Notes: generated by a model from the sequence alone, not told the origin. 64,000 bases of DNA from Delphinapterus leucas (GCF_002288925.2 NW_022098008.1:6037972-6101971); one strand, 5' to 3'. Shown: positions 24,083 through 36,194, counted from the stretch's first letter. Made by a program: numbers and translations.

Positions 24083-24869
24083 TGTTCAAGATCACCCATA
24101 GCACCTCAGAGTCGAACCCCTGCCCCCCTCGCAGGGCAGCATTAGAGCCAGTCTCCTGCCAGCGCCCCAAGTGTGAGGCCAGGCAGAAGACCCCGCTTTG
24201 AGCATTCTCATCCACTAGGAATGGTCAAGCCTCCTCCAGGACAGAGCGGAGGATGGACCTACTGTTTCAGGCTGCCTTTCCCACCTGGAAGTCACCTCTG
24301 TTCCCATAGTTTCCCAGCCAGTGGGGCAGGCTGGGGGCTGCCTGCTTTCCTAGCATTGCTCGCCTTCTGATTCCAGCCTGAGAGTGTGGTCTCCTTGGCC
24401 GATGGGTCCAGGAGAAAGAGGTAGGATGGCTAGGGACAGAGGAAACCGCGTCTGGAGATGATTCAGATGCAGACTTGTTAGGGACTGCTGAGCGGAATGC
24501 TCATGGTCTATGGAGCAGCTACGCTTCTGGCATGACCCACACATTCATGTGCCTGGCAGCTTTGCAGAAGCCTTTTAGTACAAGAATAAATGACCCTGGT
24601 CTAAACGGGCTTTCACTGATACCAATAATGTATATTACACTTGGCACAATTAAAATGATCCAGTGCAGTGCTTGGAAGCCAGTAGAGCAAAATCATTTCC
24701 TGTGGCTAGACTGTGTCACCTCCAGGCTTTGCCCACATGGTCCCTTCACCCTGGAATGTTATTCTCTGAGATAAAGCTGTCCCCTGTCTGGGTTTTTTGT
24801 GGCACTCCCTGAGTCTACAAGTGCCTGTCCCCCATGTCAGAGCTGCCTGCTTCTCTGGTCCCTGAGGCG
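24083..24869. other. Single-copy intron, possible L2 trace near 24710-24770
   Basis: A 'tttgcccacatggtccc..tggaatgttattc' stretch is like antisense L2, but too short to be sure. No gene. Confidence 0.3.
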
Positions 24870-24975
24870 CACCAGTTCCATGAGAGCCAAATTAAGTGCC
24901 CTTTGCCCCCTGATGTATCTGTGTGGAGTGTGGAGCTGGGTACACAGTAGGTGCTTAATGAAGGAATAAAGGAAA
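24870..24975 (+). repeat. L2 3' end
   Basis: L2-like terminal pattern: 'ccagttccatgagagcc', 'gagctgggtacacagtaggtgcttaatgaaggaata'-type end in pieces. Confidence 0.5.
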
Positions 24976-25309
24976 TGACATCTGACCTCATTGGACCCCA
25001 TCTTTGCCCAGAGTAGTTGTTTCTTGATTTCCCCTGGATTCATGACATTGTCCTAGGTGCCTTCCCTTGCTCTTAAAAATCTCCTCCCAAGATATTAAAA
25101 GTGTCTGAGAAGTGTGCCATTAATTATGTAATATAATAAAATACTTAGTAACTAAAGTGCACACAAAAAAGTTGGTAAGTAGGGAGACAGTAAGAAACCA
25201 ATCGTATGTTTTCTTCTACCTCTAGTACTCTAAGATGGGCTTAGTCCTCAACTCACATCAGTCAGTAGCCATGTGCTGGTTTGGGGCTGAGCTCAGAGGC
25301 AAGCGAGGG

Positions 25310-25490
25310 CGGTACTGGGGTGTAGACACTGGCACTAGACCCCCAGGGTTTCAACCCAAGTGCTGCCTCCTGCTGTTAGAGTGGCCCTGGGCACGGTGCT
25401 TCCTGTCTCTGAGTCAGTTTCCTTATCCCATCAGATAACCCTTTCTCCTACGCTTGTCACAAGGGTGTGTTGGCTGCATGATTGTTAGGA
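25310..25490 (+). repeat. MIR SINE
   Basis: MIR order: 'cactagacccccagggtttc' (sensory-region analogue), 'gccctgggcacggtgcttcc', 'ctctgagtcagtttccttatc' and 'cacaagggtgtgttg'. Confidence 0.65.
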
Positions 25491-25499
25491 GGAGGGCAG

Positions 25500-26383
25500 C
25501 ACCCAGGGAAGTCCAGGGCAGTCCCCACCCAGGGAAGCCTCTTGGAATTGAAGAGAGGGTGCAGTGTGCACATTGGCACCCTGATGGGACACATCAGCCT
25601 AGCAGTGGAATAAAGACAGATCCTTAAGTACAAGATTTAACCCCCTTTTGTTTTTTAAGGACAGGGATGGTATTTCAAGAAGAGAGAACAGCATGATGAA
25701 GATATGAGTTTATTAAGAGCAGAATGACCTCATATTTGCTTTCCCCAGGTTTGCCCTTCGTGGGTGTTCATGAGCCATGAAGAAAAAAAAATCAACAAGA
25801 GGCAAGTTTAGCAAAAGTCTTAGCTGTGCCCTTGATGTAGATATGCTTTCATGTGAAGCTCTGTCTCAGTTTCCTTGCCTTTTGGGATTGAGAGAACCAC
25901 CTAGTAGGCTTCTGGAAACAGTATCAGCCTAGGCCATTATGACTCAGTGCCCTTGATCTGAGTCCATCTACCTGGTGTTCTCCCTCTTAGATCAAGAGAC
26001 ACACTTATTAAAGGACAGAGCCCAAGTCAGCTATGAACCAGAAAAAAAAAAACTGAAATAGACCCAAACACAGATCCAAATATCAAATTTTACAGAATCT
26101 AGAATGGAATGTTCTTTTAAATAAAACCTATTGAGTCTATTTTAACGTAAGCGTTTTCAAAGTAATAGAATTATGAAAATATCCAGAGTGTAAAACTTTC
26201 CCATTTCTGATTAGTTAGCATTGCTCTCAGGAACATAGTGCCTATGTGAACGGGGATTTACATGCAGTTACTAATGTTTAGGTAGTAATAGGGGAGTTAT
26301 CACTTCAAAAAAATAAATATTGTTCAGCCAGAAATATGTGTGGTGCTTTTTCGTTTTTGCAGTGACTTTAAAGGGAGGCCGTG
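25500..26383. other. Single-copy intron stretch
   Basis: No open frame of note, no repeat or RNA recognised. Confidence 0.5.
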
Positions 26384-26506
26384 GGGCTTCCCCAGCGGTC
26401 CAGTGATTAAGATTCCTCACTGCCCCTGCAGGCTGTGCAGGTTCGATCCCTGGTTGAGGAACAAAGATCCCACATCCTGCGAGGTGCAGCCAAAATTTTT
26501 TTTTAA
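26384..26506 (+). mobile_element. Short tRNA-derived SINE (CHRS/CHR-1-like)
   Basis: About 120 bp: ggggcttccccagcggtcca, an aggttcgatccctgg B box, a 'gaacaaagatcccacatcc' block, then gcagccaaaa and a T/A-rich tail. Shorter body than the abundant CHR form. Weak duplication taaagggaggc / taaaagtgaggc. Confidence 0.9.
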
Positions 26507-28415
26507 AAGTGAGGCAAAGCCTGTTACAGCATACAGTTTACTACTGGTTTTCATGATACTGGTGATGGAATCATGTTTCTTTAAATACCATGAAGCATGT
26601 CATAAAAGTGTGACATAAGCCCCAAACTTAATAATCCTGAGACTTTAAAATAATGCTTAGAAAGACCAGATCCTGTGCAAACCGTGATGCCCCATGTAAA
26701 CGTGAGAGGACTGCTGACGGGACAGGTGGTGATGGTTTGGACCCTTCTGTGAAAAAAATAGGTAAATAAAAAAGCCAAATAAAGCAGCTCTGGTGTTCCA
26801 GAATGAAATTATTGCTGTAGAACAGACCTGCTCTGAAGACCGTCCTATTTTCACTGACATATAGGAGGGAACATAAGGAATTATTAACAGGCAGCCGCCG
26901 TGAGATGGTTGGAGTTGAGAGCTGTTTCAGGAAGTTGTGTAATTTAAGAATTGAAAGCCTCACAGAGCCAACACGGACACAGAAATAATTCATCTTTACA
27001 GCTCAGGCATATGCATTCTCCCCTTTAATATTTTCCTCTTTCAGAATGAGAGAAGAAGCAAACAAAGGCATTTAGAGCTTGGTGGGTCTTTTTGTGGCAA
27101 GACCCCCCTTGTACAAACACACTGCTTCACCCGGATGCTGATTTATGTAGATGTTGAACACACAAGTAGAAAATGGAGTATTTGTTTTTAGATGAAAAAT
27201 TCACTCATTTTCCCCGCATGAGTTTTTCTCATCTGAAGCACTGGCCTTTCAAATTAAATAAATATAATGTTTCAAAAGAATATGGGCATGAATATTCATA
27301 AAGACCAAAACAGTGAATATAAATAAAAGCCCTTTTACATAACATTTTATTTTTTTTATGAGGACCTTACTGTTTTGGTTTTTTTTTGCTGTTGTTCTTC
27401 TAAAATTTTATTATTCAAAGTGATTTTCCAGGACACCATTTCTTCTACGAAACCTACCTGTTATTGAAGTAGTGATACTGCTTTTCCAAATTGTTTCATG
27501 CAACAGTATTTTCCTTTACTGAGTAGAATTGAGGTAGTACTTGCTTATGGCACAGCCCATTAGCCATAGAATCAGCCTAGCATGGTGCCAACTCCTCAGT
27601 AAAGTGCTTGTCTAAACAACTGGAGGAACGTAAAAAAAGAAAACAATTTTTAAAAAGATTATGTACCCTGAAAATGTGGCCAGTTCATACACATAAAGGA
27701 TGGCAGATCAGGTTTTGGTGTTTCTATAGATAAGCCGATGATTTAAAGCTTCGAAATATACATACATGCAAAATTTAGGTTATCATAAACTGGGAATACA
27801 AATAGTGAGGCTCTTATCCCAGTTCCTTAAAAGCTGGAGGTAAAGGTAGAATGAAACAGCTGACATTTGACTAGAAAGAGAAAGATAAACAAATTAAGAC
27901 TGCGGTTATTTTTACCCAAACAACTCGTTTAAAAGGAGCCAGTATATCATGATATTTGATTGATTAATTCTGTTAATGGAATTGTCTGGATAGTCTTACT
28001 ATAAGTAATCCCTGAGATTACTTAGAGTAGAAATGCATTGCTGTCTATTTTATAACATTAGCTGCTCAAGGCTGTGAGTGTCTTTGAACACATGACCTTT
28101 GAACACAATGCTGATTTAATGGCAGCATACTGTATAATTTAAATCTGGACGTTAATGAAAGTGAAGTTGATATAACTGCAGCAGGAAAGGTTGAAATTGA
28201 GATATGTTGTCCTTGACTGTCTGATATCCACTTGCCAGACTGGAAGGATGGGAAATTCTTCACTTGAAGGGTGGGCTCCTGGTCCATTCTGTTACACACA
28301 AAAAGGGGGCCACAGAGAGATGAATATGTTCAGTCACTTTTGTAAAAATATAAGCTCAGAAAGTAGAAATCTATTTGCTACCTTCTGAAAAAAGAATGAT
28401 TTAAAAAATCATCAA
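26507..28415. other. Repeat-poor intronic block, possible regulatory region
   Basis: About 1.9 kb in which I recognise no mobile element, unlike most of the window. It contains two POU-dimer-like palindromes (27005-27016 and 27288-27299). No coding support: frames near 26628-26993 are short and unconserved as far as I can tell. Conservation would need an alignment. Confidence 0.35.
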
Positions 28416-28428
28416 AGAGCGCATTATT

Positions 28429-29853
28429 ATTTTTTAACATCTTTATTAGAGTATAATTGCTTTACAATGGTATGTTAGTTTCTGCTGTATAAGAAAGTGG
28501 ATCAGCTATACATAAACATATATCCCCATATCTCCTCCCTCTTGTGTCTGCCTCCCACCCTCCCTATCCCAACCCTCTAGGTGGTCACAAAGCACCGAGC
28601 TGATCTCCTTGTGCTATGTGGCTGCTTCCCACTAGCTATCTATTTTACATTTGGTAGTGTATATATGTCCATGCCACTCTCTCACTTCGTCCCACCTTAC
28701 CCTTCCCCCTCCCCGTGTCCTCAAGTCCATCCTCTATGTCTGCGTCTTTATTCCTGTCCTGCCCCTAGGTTCTTCAGAACCATTTTCTTTTTTTTTCTTA
28801 GATTCCCTATGTATGTGTTAGCATACGGTATTTGTTTTCCTCTTTCTGACTTACTTCACTCTGTATGACAGACTCTAGGTCCATCGACCTCACTACAAAT
28901 AGTTCAATTTCGTTTCTTTTTATGGCTGAGTAATATTCCATTGTATGTATGTGCCACATCTTCTTTATCCATTCGTCTGTCGATGGACACTTAGGTTGCT
29001 TCCATGTCCTGGCTATTGTAAATAGTGCTGCAATGAACATTGTGGTACGTGACTCTTTTTGAATTATGGTTTTCTCAGGGTATATGCCCAGTAGTGGGAT
29101 TGCTGGGTCATATGGTAGTTCTATTTGTAGTTCTTTAAGGAACCTCCATACTGTTCTCCATAGTGGCTGTATCAATTTACATTCCCACCAACAGTGCGAG
29201 AGGGTTCCCTTTTCTCCACACCCTCTCCAGCATTTACTGTTTGTAGATTTTTTGATGATGGCCATTCTGACTGGTGTGAGGTGAGATCCCATTGTAGTTT
29301 TGATTTGCATTTGTCTAATGATTAATGATGTTGAGCATTCTTTCATGTGTTTGTTGGCAATCTGTATATCTTCTTTGGAGAAATGTCTATTTAGGTGCCC
29401 ATTTTTGGATTGGGTTGTTTGTTTTTTGATATTGAGCTGCATGAACTGCTTGTAAATTTTGGAGATTAATCCTTTGTCAGTTGCTTCATTTGCAAATATT
29501 TTCTCCCATTCTGAGGGTTGTCTTTTCGTCTTGTAGGCAAGAATATACAAGAAAAGACCGCCTCTTCAGTAAGTGGTGCTGGGAAAACTGGACAGCTACA
29601 TGTAAAAGAGTGAAATTAGAACACTCCCTAACACCATACACAAAAATAAACTCAAAATGGATTAAAGACCTAAATGTAAGGCCAGACACTCTGAAACTCT
29701 TATAGGAAAACATAGGCAGAACACTCTTTGACATACATCACAGCAAGATCCTTTTTGACCCACCTCCTAGAGATATGGAATTAAAAACAAAAATAAACAA
29801 ATGGGACCTAATGAAACTTAAAAACTTTTTCACAGAAAAGGAAAACATAAACA
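28429..29853 (-). mobile_element. LINE-1 with inverted 5' part, fairly young
   Basis: A T-rich left edge (A tail) is followed by antisense 3'UTR and ORF2 up to about 29534. The remaining 29535-29853 is sense ORF2 from the segment just upstream in the parent. Flanking repeats are agagcgcattatt (28416-28428) and agagcacattatt (29854-29866). On the minus strand a 247-codon open stretch (28807-29550) still encodes much of the ORF2p C-terminus, including [18 protein letters not shown] and [13 protein letters not shown]. It has no start context and no catalytic domain, so it is a dead fragment. Confidence 0.95.
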
Positions 29854-29866
29854 AGAGCACATTATT

Positions 29867-30164
29867 TTTTCCTAACCATGTACTAGAAAAAATATTAAGT
29901 AGACAATTTCTAATAGACATCATTTTACCTGATTGCTTCCAAATGAACTTGCTATTTTCTTTCTTTGCATTTGATGAGGAAAATAATTTTTAAGGAGAAG
30001 GACTTCCTGGTGTTGGAGCAAGCTGTTTGGTAGAGCAGATGGATTCTCAAGGTTCTTTTTATTTTGAATAACATGAATACCCCGGACAATGCTCACCTTA
30101 TGTTGTCCTGTTAACCTTCAGGAATTATGGTGAAATAATGTTTTAGCTTCAGCAGAAGATCATG
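29867..30164. other. Single-copy intron stretch
   Basis: Nothing recognised. Confidence 0.5.
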
Positions 30165-30290
30165 GCTTGTTTTTATGCTGCCTTATGACTCTGGACAAAA
30201 TACTTAACCCTTCAGCACCTTGATCTTCCCAATTGTAAAATAAGAAAATACTTGTCAATAGATCCTGTTTGTAATGTATTTTGAGATCGT
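30165..30290 (+). repeat. MIR fragment
   Basis: MIR-like 'ttatgactctggacaaaatac', 'ttaacccttcagcacctt' and 'cccaattgtaaaataag' in order. Confidence 0.5.
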
Positions 30291-30569
30291 CACAATATCA
30301 GTTTTAGGTTGGATGATGTTCTTTCTACATACTAACAGCTATTTCTGGGAACGTTCTACCTTTTCTCAGTTCTTTTTTCTGTTGTTTCCAAAGACTTTTT
30401 CATGCAATTCCAAGACCGTATGGAGCCTGGACATTTTGGTAAATGGCTTTCTTAGAAGCCATGCTTACTGATTATTTTGCCAATAGGTTAACATAATAAT
30501 TCTTTGGAAGTTTCAAAGGCAATGACCTATATTTTAGGTTTTCATTAAAGTAGAACATCACTTCTGATA

Positions 30570-30960
30570 CCAACTGCTGTTTTAGTCAGGTTTCTTCTCT
30601 GATAATTCTGAATAATAAGCAACTCCCAAATCCAAGTGGCTTGTAGCAGTAATCATGTATTTTCTCTTTCATACTCACTAGTTTGCAGGTTGGCTAGATT
30701 TGTCTGATCTCTGTTGGCCCTACCCAGGCTCAGCAGGTAGGATATATTCCAGACTTTGTTTTGGGTCCAGATCTACTCCATTGTCTTTAATCCAGACCCA
30801 GTTTAAAGAGATGTGTCTTTCTGGGCCATGTCCTTCTCATTGTGGAAGACCAGACATCCAAGAGGGCAGGCAGAAACATGAATTGAAGCCCCTGAAAGCC
30901 TCAGTTCTGAACTGGTTGCTGTCACTTCAGCCCATATCCCATTACTGAAAGTAAGTCTCA
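30570..30960 (-). repeat. Possible old LTR (MaLR-like) relic
   Basis: It resembles the antisense mammalian repeat with 'aagtggcttgtagcagtaatcatgtatttt', 'gtttgcaggttggctag' and 'gaccagacatccaagaggg' blocks. Strongly diverged; family not certain. Confidence 0.35.
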
Positions 30961-31107
30961 TGACCAAGTCCAAAGTCAATGCCATAGAGATGAATACTGC
31001 ATCTCCTGATCTCCATGGCAAGGGCAAGGTGAGAAGAAAGAACTGTGACCACATCTTCTACATTAGGAAACTGTGCCTAACTGAGCAAAGTTCAAGAATG
31101 CCTTGTG

Positions 31108-31310
31108 GAGCTTCCCTAGTGGCGCAGTGGTTGAGAGTCTGCCTGCCGATGCAGAGGACACGGGTTTGTTCCCTGGTCTGGGAGGATCCCACATCCCGCG
31201 GAGCGGCTGGGCCCGTGAGCCGTGGCTGCTGGGCCTGAACGTCCAGAGCCTGTGTTCTGCAACGGGAGAGGCCACAACAGTGAGAGGCCCGCGTACCGCA
31301 AAAAAAAAAA
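31108..31310 (+). mobile_element. CHR-type SINE, recent
   Basis: Full CHR copy from agcttccctagtggcgcag to gcccgcgtaccgc and an A tail. Perfect 14-bp duplication aagaatgccttgtg at 31094-31107 and 31311-31324. Confidence 0.97.
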
Positions 31311-31324
31311 AAGAATGCCTTGTG

Positions 31325-32751
31325 TTCTCATTTTTATCTTGACCAAGTGACCACCATCCCAAAGAAATCTTTAAAAAACTGAAGAGGTACTCTGGGAAAC
31401 AGGAGGATAATGTTGGAACACTATACTACTTTTCCAGACCCAAGAAACAGAGTTTACATGCTTTAACAATGAGGACGGTAGTTCATATTCAGACAAAGTA
31501 GTTTGCTAATTACTGGTGGAAAGTTTACATATTTTTAACTCTAAGCAAATCAGACTTGCAGACAGACCCTGCCATCCTTATGTGAGTATGAGGGGGGAAA
31601 GAAGGTACAGGAAACAAATGGACAAGTTTGGAAATTGGCCTTCACTCCAAGGAATTTCAAGTGTCTTATGAACAGGGACCCTGTATTATCCATGATAGGT
31701 AACAAAATGCTTCATATATTGTAGAGTTAAATACTGGTGAATAAATGAATGCATGAAAGATGAAGAAAGGAATATGAAACATATAAGTAGATGGATACCC
31801 AGGTCTAAACAAGGAAACAGGAGGAAGAGAAGTGACCGTGGAAAAGAAATCAGGAAACTGCATTAGTCATCACCGTCTCAAAGTAGGGGCTGAGGGTCTG
31901 GACAGACAGAACTGTCCAAATTCGCTGGCGAAGACGGCAGGCTGCCTTTGTGCTAGGATATTAGTTTTTTTTTTACCTCCTACTATTCTCTCTTTTTCAA
32001 GCTTTTTAAAATTTATGATATACCTCCCACCTATTTTAAATTAAAAAAAGGCACAGTGAAAGTTATTGTTTTACCTCTGATTCCAACATCAATCTCCCTT
32101 AACTCTGAGAAACATCTTCAGGAGAAGAATGAAAGCTACCCAGTGATTCATGGTTTCATCATTACTCTTTTGGAGCCCAGGCTTTCCATCAAAGAACATC
32201 ATATGTATTCTTTCCCTTAATAATATAACATTTAAAGATATGTTTTCATATTCTGTATAAATAGAGTCGATATTCAGAAAATATTCTTGTCCAAAAATAT
32301 CTGCAGAAGAAAAATAGAATCTTTTCTATCATTGAGTCTTCAAGGTGTACCTGCGTTTTATCCTGAATTACGGTCATTAAAGATGTTTTTGTATAGTATA
32401 GAGTTAATTTCCAAGAATTTCTAAGTATATCTTTCATAGTAAGAAAGATGGAGTTCTACTTAACTATTCAGAATTGAATGAGAGATACTCTTTGATGACT
32501 CAAATGGACAGTTCATTTCCTTCCTCTGAAATGAGTGCTTCCGTCAGGAAAATGGAAGCAACAGGTTGGGGCAGTGACAACATGGAGGAAGGTGTGTCGA
32601 ATGACCCAGACATCACATGTCGTTAGTAACTGTTGGTCTGGTCCCTTTTGCTTATTTAGTAGAAATGAAGCTGGAAATAAATAATTATTTAGATTGGTCT
32701 CTATTTTAAAATCAAATTGGCCTGGAGACTTCAAGAAATAAGATCTAATAA
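31325..32751. other. Single-copy intron with a weak L2 3' trace
   Basis: Around 31650-31765 (gaacagggaccctgtatta .. ggtgaataaatgaatgc) there is faint L2-end similarity on the + strand. Otherwise nothing is recognised. Confidence 0.35.
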
Positions 32752-33377
32752 TGAGTTTTTTCATCAGTATCTTATAGTTTTCTGAGCACAAGTCTTTTGC
32801 CTCCTTAGGTAGGTTTATTCCTAGGTATTTTATTCTTTTTGATGCAATCATAAGTGGGATTGTCTTCTTAACTTCTCTTTCTGATCTTTCGTTGTAAGTG
32901 TATAGGAATGCAAGAGATTTCTGTGTATTAATTTCATATCCTGCAACTTTACCAAATTAACTGATAAGCTCTAGTAGTTTTCTGGTAGCATCTTTAGGAT
33001 GCTCTATGTACGGTGCCATGTCATATCGCTTATGTGGAATCTAAAAAAATGGTACAAATGAACTTATTCACAAAACAGAAATAGAGTTACAGACGTAGAA
33101 AACAATCTTATGGTTAATGGCTTGGGGGGGAGGGATAAATGGCAATTGGGATTGACATATACACTCTATTATATATAGAATAGGTGACTAATAAGGACAT
33201 GCTGTATAGCACAGGAAAATCTACTCAGTACTCTGTAATGGCCTATATAGGAAAAGACTCTAAAAAAGAGTGGATATATGTATAAGTATAACTGATTCAC
33301 TTTGCTGTACACCTGAAACTAGCACAATATTTTACATCAACTATACTCCAAAATTTTTAAAAAAAGAAAGAAAAAAA
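32752..33377 (+). mobile_element. LINE-1 with inverted 5' part
   Basis: From 32752 to about 33024 the sequence is antisense ORF2 (minus-strand residues KYLGINLPKEAKDLCSENYK.. start at 32837 and run leftward). From there the sense L1 3' end runs to an A-rich tail (33355-33377), with 'ctgtatagcacagg', 'cactttgctgtacacctg' and 'tttacatcaactatactcc'. Perfect 12-bp duplication aagatctaataa at 32740-32751 and 33378-33389. Confidence 0.95.
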
Positions 33378-33639
33378 AAGATCTAATAACAAAGTCAAAG
33401 ATGAATCATTTCTCATAGTTCACTGATTCACTGATTAACTCAGTGTCTGCTTTGGACCAGACTTTGATTAGAGCAGTGTGGCAGAAGTGAACACATCTCC
33501 CTTGTCCTGTGTGTCCATCTGGTTGGCATATTGGAAACTCTCTGCAGTCTTTGCCACAAGCAAGACTAACGCTGACCACTGAACCCACCCAGAGCCCATC
33601 AGATCCGTATGGGTCCCAGGCAACCACCTGGGAACAGGG

Positions 33640-33770
33640 TTAGAATACAAAGTCGGATTCAGTAAACTTTGCATGGAGCCTAAGAGCACACATTTCTGAC
33701 AAGCTCCCAGGTAAGGCTGAGATCGGGTGCAAGGCCCACAGTTGGTGTAACAAGGATCTGAGCTCCACAG
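33640..33770 (+). repeat. MER5A-like hAT transposon relic
   Basis: Recognisable core: 'gtcggattcagtaaac', 'ggagcctaagagcacacatttctgacaagctcccaggt' in pieces, and a 'gctgag' turn. MER5A is a non-autonomous hAT-Charlie element shared by placental mammals. Confidence 0.7.
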
Positions 33771-34224
33771 AGCAAGAGACAATTCAGGGTTGTTACTGGT
33801 ACGGAGCATAATGGATATGCTGAGGAAGCTTGTACCTCCCATACCCTGAAGGACCATCAGCCAAGACCAGTAATGAACTGGGGAGAGGTGGGAAGACCGC
33901 ACATACACCCAGGCAGAAGTCATCAGACACTCACAGGTTAGCAGAGGCACTGAACACACTGTTGACACTAGGAGCTGGCTTAATTTTCATTACTAGGGTC
34001 TTTCAATGATGAATGTGTAGCTGTGACGCTCTACTGCTCTTAGTTATATCCTTGTTACTGATGAGAGGTTAAGATGAGCTGGGATAAAAATGAGTGTCAT
34101 CCATCATGCTGCCTGGACTCATGGGAATGAATGCAGGCCTGTAGAGCCAGGCTCACACCCCTGAGTTACACACCGTGGAGCACAAGCCTCTAATCAATCA
34201 GCTCCCTTTGCTTCCCTGCTCGGA

Positions 34225-34850
34225 ACTTGCGTGTGCAATTACACCTGCAATGTTTCATCCCTTCTTTCCTTGAGCACGTATGTGTTGAGATCTTTATGTG
34301 CCAGGTACTATTCTCAGGTCCGTACAGGACCCTTGTCCCCATGGAGCCTACATTTGTATGGATAAAGACAGAAAATAAAAATGAGAAAAATATAAAAATA
34401 AGCATTCAGATTCCAATAATGACAGGAAGGCGTTCAGCAGGGTGATTAGCTAGAGGACGAATGGGGGTGATAATTTAGATACAGAGTTAGTGGGATTCTC
34501 TCTGGGAGGCGATATTTGAGCTTCTGTCCTGGATGACAGAAGCCAGCCAAGGGAAGATCCAAGGAAGAATATTTGAGGCAGAAGAACAGAAAGTGCAAAG
34601 GCCCTGAGGTTGTCGGAGGAACATCAATAAGGCTAGTATGGAGGGACTATGAACGTGGGGTGATGGGAGTTGGTGAGATATGAGATTAGAGACATCAGCC
34701 AGACCAGATCATGAGGAACCCATATTGGCATGCCGAGGACTTTGAACTTTTTCTTAGTGTTGTAGAAAGCCAATGGTGGGATATAAACAGAGGAGGAGTG
34801 ACATGGTCAGTTTTAACATTTTAAAAGATCACTTTGATTACCATCATGTC
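34225..34850 (+). repeat. Ancient mammalian repeat, family not named (copy A)
   Basis: It follows a well-known pattern: 'atgtgccaggtactattctcagg', 'catggagcctacatttgtatgg', 'gatatttgagcttctgtcctgg', 'gcaaaggccctgagg', 'gaggagtgacatggtcag' and 'aaaagatcactttgatta'. I recognise the repeat but not its catalogue name. Confidence 0.6.
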
Positions 34851-34854
34851 CCAT

Positions 34855-35240
34855 AATTGTCATTCCTTTTTTGTGGTGAGAACTTTAAGATCTAATTTCT
34901 TAGCAACTTTGATGTATATAATAATGTTGTTAACTGTAAATGCAATGCTGTGCTTTAGATCCCCAGGACTTACTCGCCCTATAACTGCAAGTGTGTGCCC
35001 TTTGACAAACATCTCCCCATTTCTCCACTCCCAGCCCCTGGTAACCGCCATTGTACTCTGTTTCTACAAGTTGAATTTTTTAGATTTCACATATAAGTGA
35101 TATCATACATCTAAACAAATCATCAGTGTCTTTCTCACTGTGATTTATCTCTCTTAGCATAATGCCTTCAGGGTCCATCCGTGTTGTTAAAAAGGGCAAG
35201 ATATTCTTCTTTCTCATGGCTGAATAATATGACATTATAT
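34855..35240 (-). mobile_element. LINE-1 3' part, antisense
   Basis: Antisense 3'UTR and ORF2 end: 'ttcttagcaactttgatgta', 'ccccatttctccactcccag', 'cacatataagtgatatcat' and 'cttctttctcatggctgaat'. It runs into a microsatellite at the right. Confidence 0.92.
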
Positions 35241-35253
35241 ATATACATATATA

Positions 35254-35297
<44 letters not shown>
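35236..35297. repeat. TA/TG compound microsatellite
   Basis: A (ta)n run is followed by about 18 tg units (35262-35297), grown within the L1 sequence. Confidence 0.95.
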
Positions 35298-35298
<1 letters not shown>

Positions 35299-36194
35299 CT
35301 CCTTCCCCTTGGTTAGTCCTCGTGGGTAAGCCTCCATCTCTCGGCTGAGGAGAGATGGAGTTAAATTCAAAGTTAAATTTGAAAAGCAGGGTGATCATAA
35401 AGAGACACTCAAAGAAGCCTTAACACACACGGATGCTTTAGCACTAAAAATTGGTATGACAGGATTCCCCAATTAAAGAAAGTACTGTTTTACACAGTTG
35501 TGATATTTGCACTAAAAAATGTAAGAGTGACTTAAAGTAATCTTTATGTAAAGTATGATCAAGGAACAAGGTAATAAAATACTAATCTACATGAAAAGGT
35601 AAATATAGCTTGTGTGCTTTGTCTTTTTAAAAGTTAAAGCACATTTCTGGCTTAATAGCTTTATAGTTATGTTTCCAGAAAGTTTTAAAGATGCCCCGAA
35701 TTAGTAAATCATATAAATATTCTCAAAATCAACAACCCTTTGGGGTGGAAATAACATTCAAAGAGGAAATTTTTATTTTGAATTTAGAATTTACCTTCCA
35801 GAATGCTCAATTAGATCAATATATTCAAAAACTCTATCTTTTCCTTGGGCAGTTTTTACTAAGACCTCACATTTCTAGTTGTATGCTAAAACAATAAGAT
35901 ACATATTTTTTCCTAGGGCTCAAGGACTCCTGGAGGGTAAACTAGGAGATGCCCTGAGAACAGGGGCCATTTCCTGTTCGATCCAGTGTCTGCTGTTGCC
36001 TGCCATAGACAGCTGATAGATGTCTGTTCATTTAAGTTTTTTGATCAGTAGAGAAATAATCATTCAAAATTTAATATGGCTGTAGTTAATGGGGAGGCCC
36101 ATTGGATCAAGGAAGATGGTGAGATATTTTTAGAGATGCATTTAGTGAGAAAATGCTAATAACGTGGATGTAGTTTAGGTCATATTGGGACGTA
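35298..36194. other. Single-copy intron stretch
   Basis: Near 35940-36030 a 'gaacaggggccatttcctg' motif hints at an L2 end, not secure. No gene. Confidence 0.4.

Noticed and set aside
28807..29550. 247-codon minus-strand open frame as a host gene
   Set aside because: Its residues are the C-terminus of L1 ORF2p ([31 protein letters not shown]) inside a 5'-inverted, truncated L1.
33468..33968. 166-codon minus-strand open frame
   Set aside because: It runs through a MER5A-like transposon relic, has no recognisable domain, and lies antisense in an intron.
35080..35398. Minus-strand frames with poly-(HT) tracts
   Set aside because: Translation of a (TG)n microsatellite within an antisense L1.
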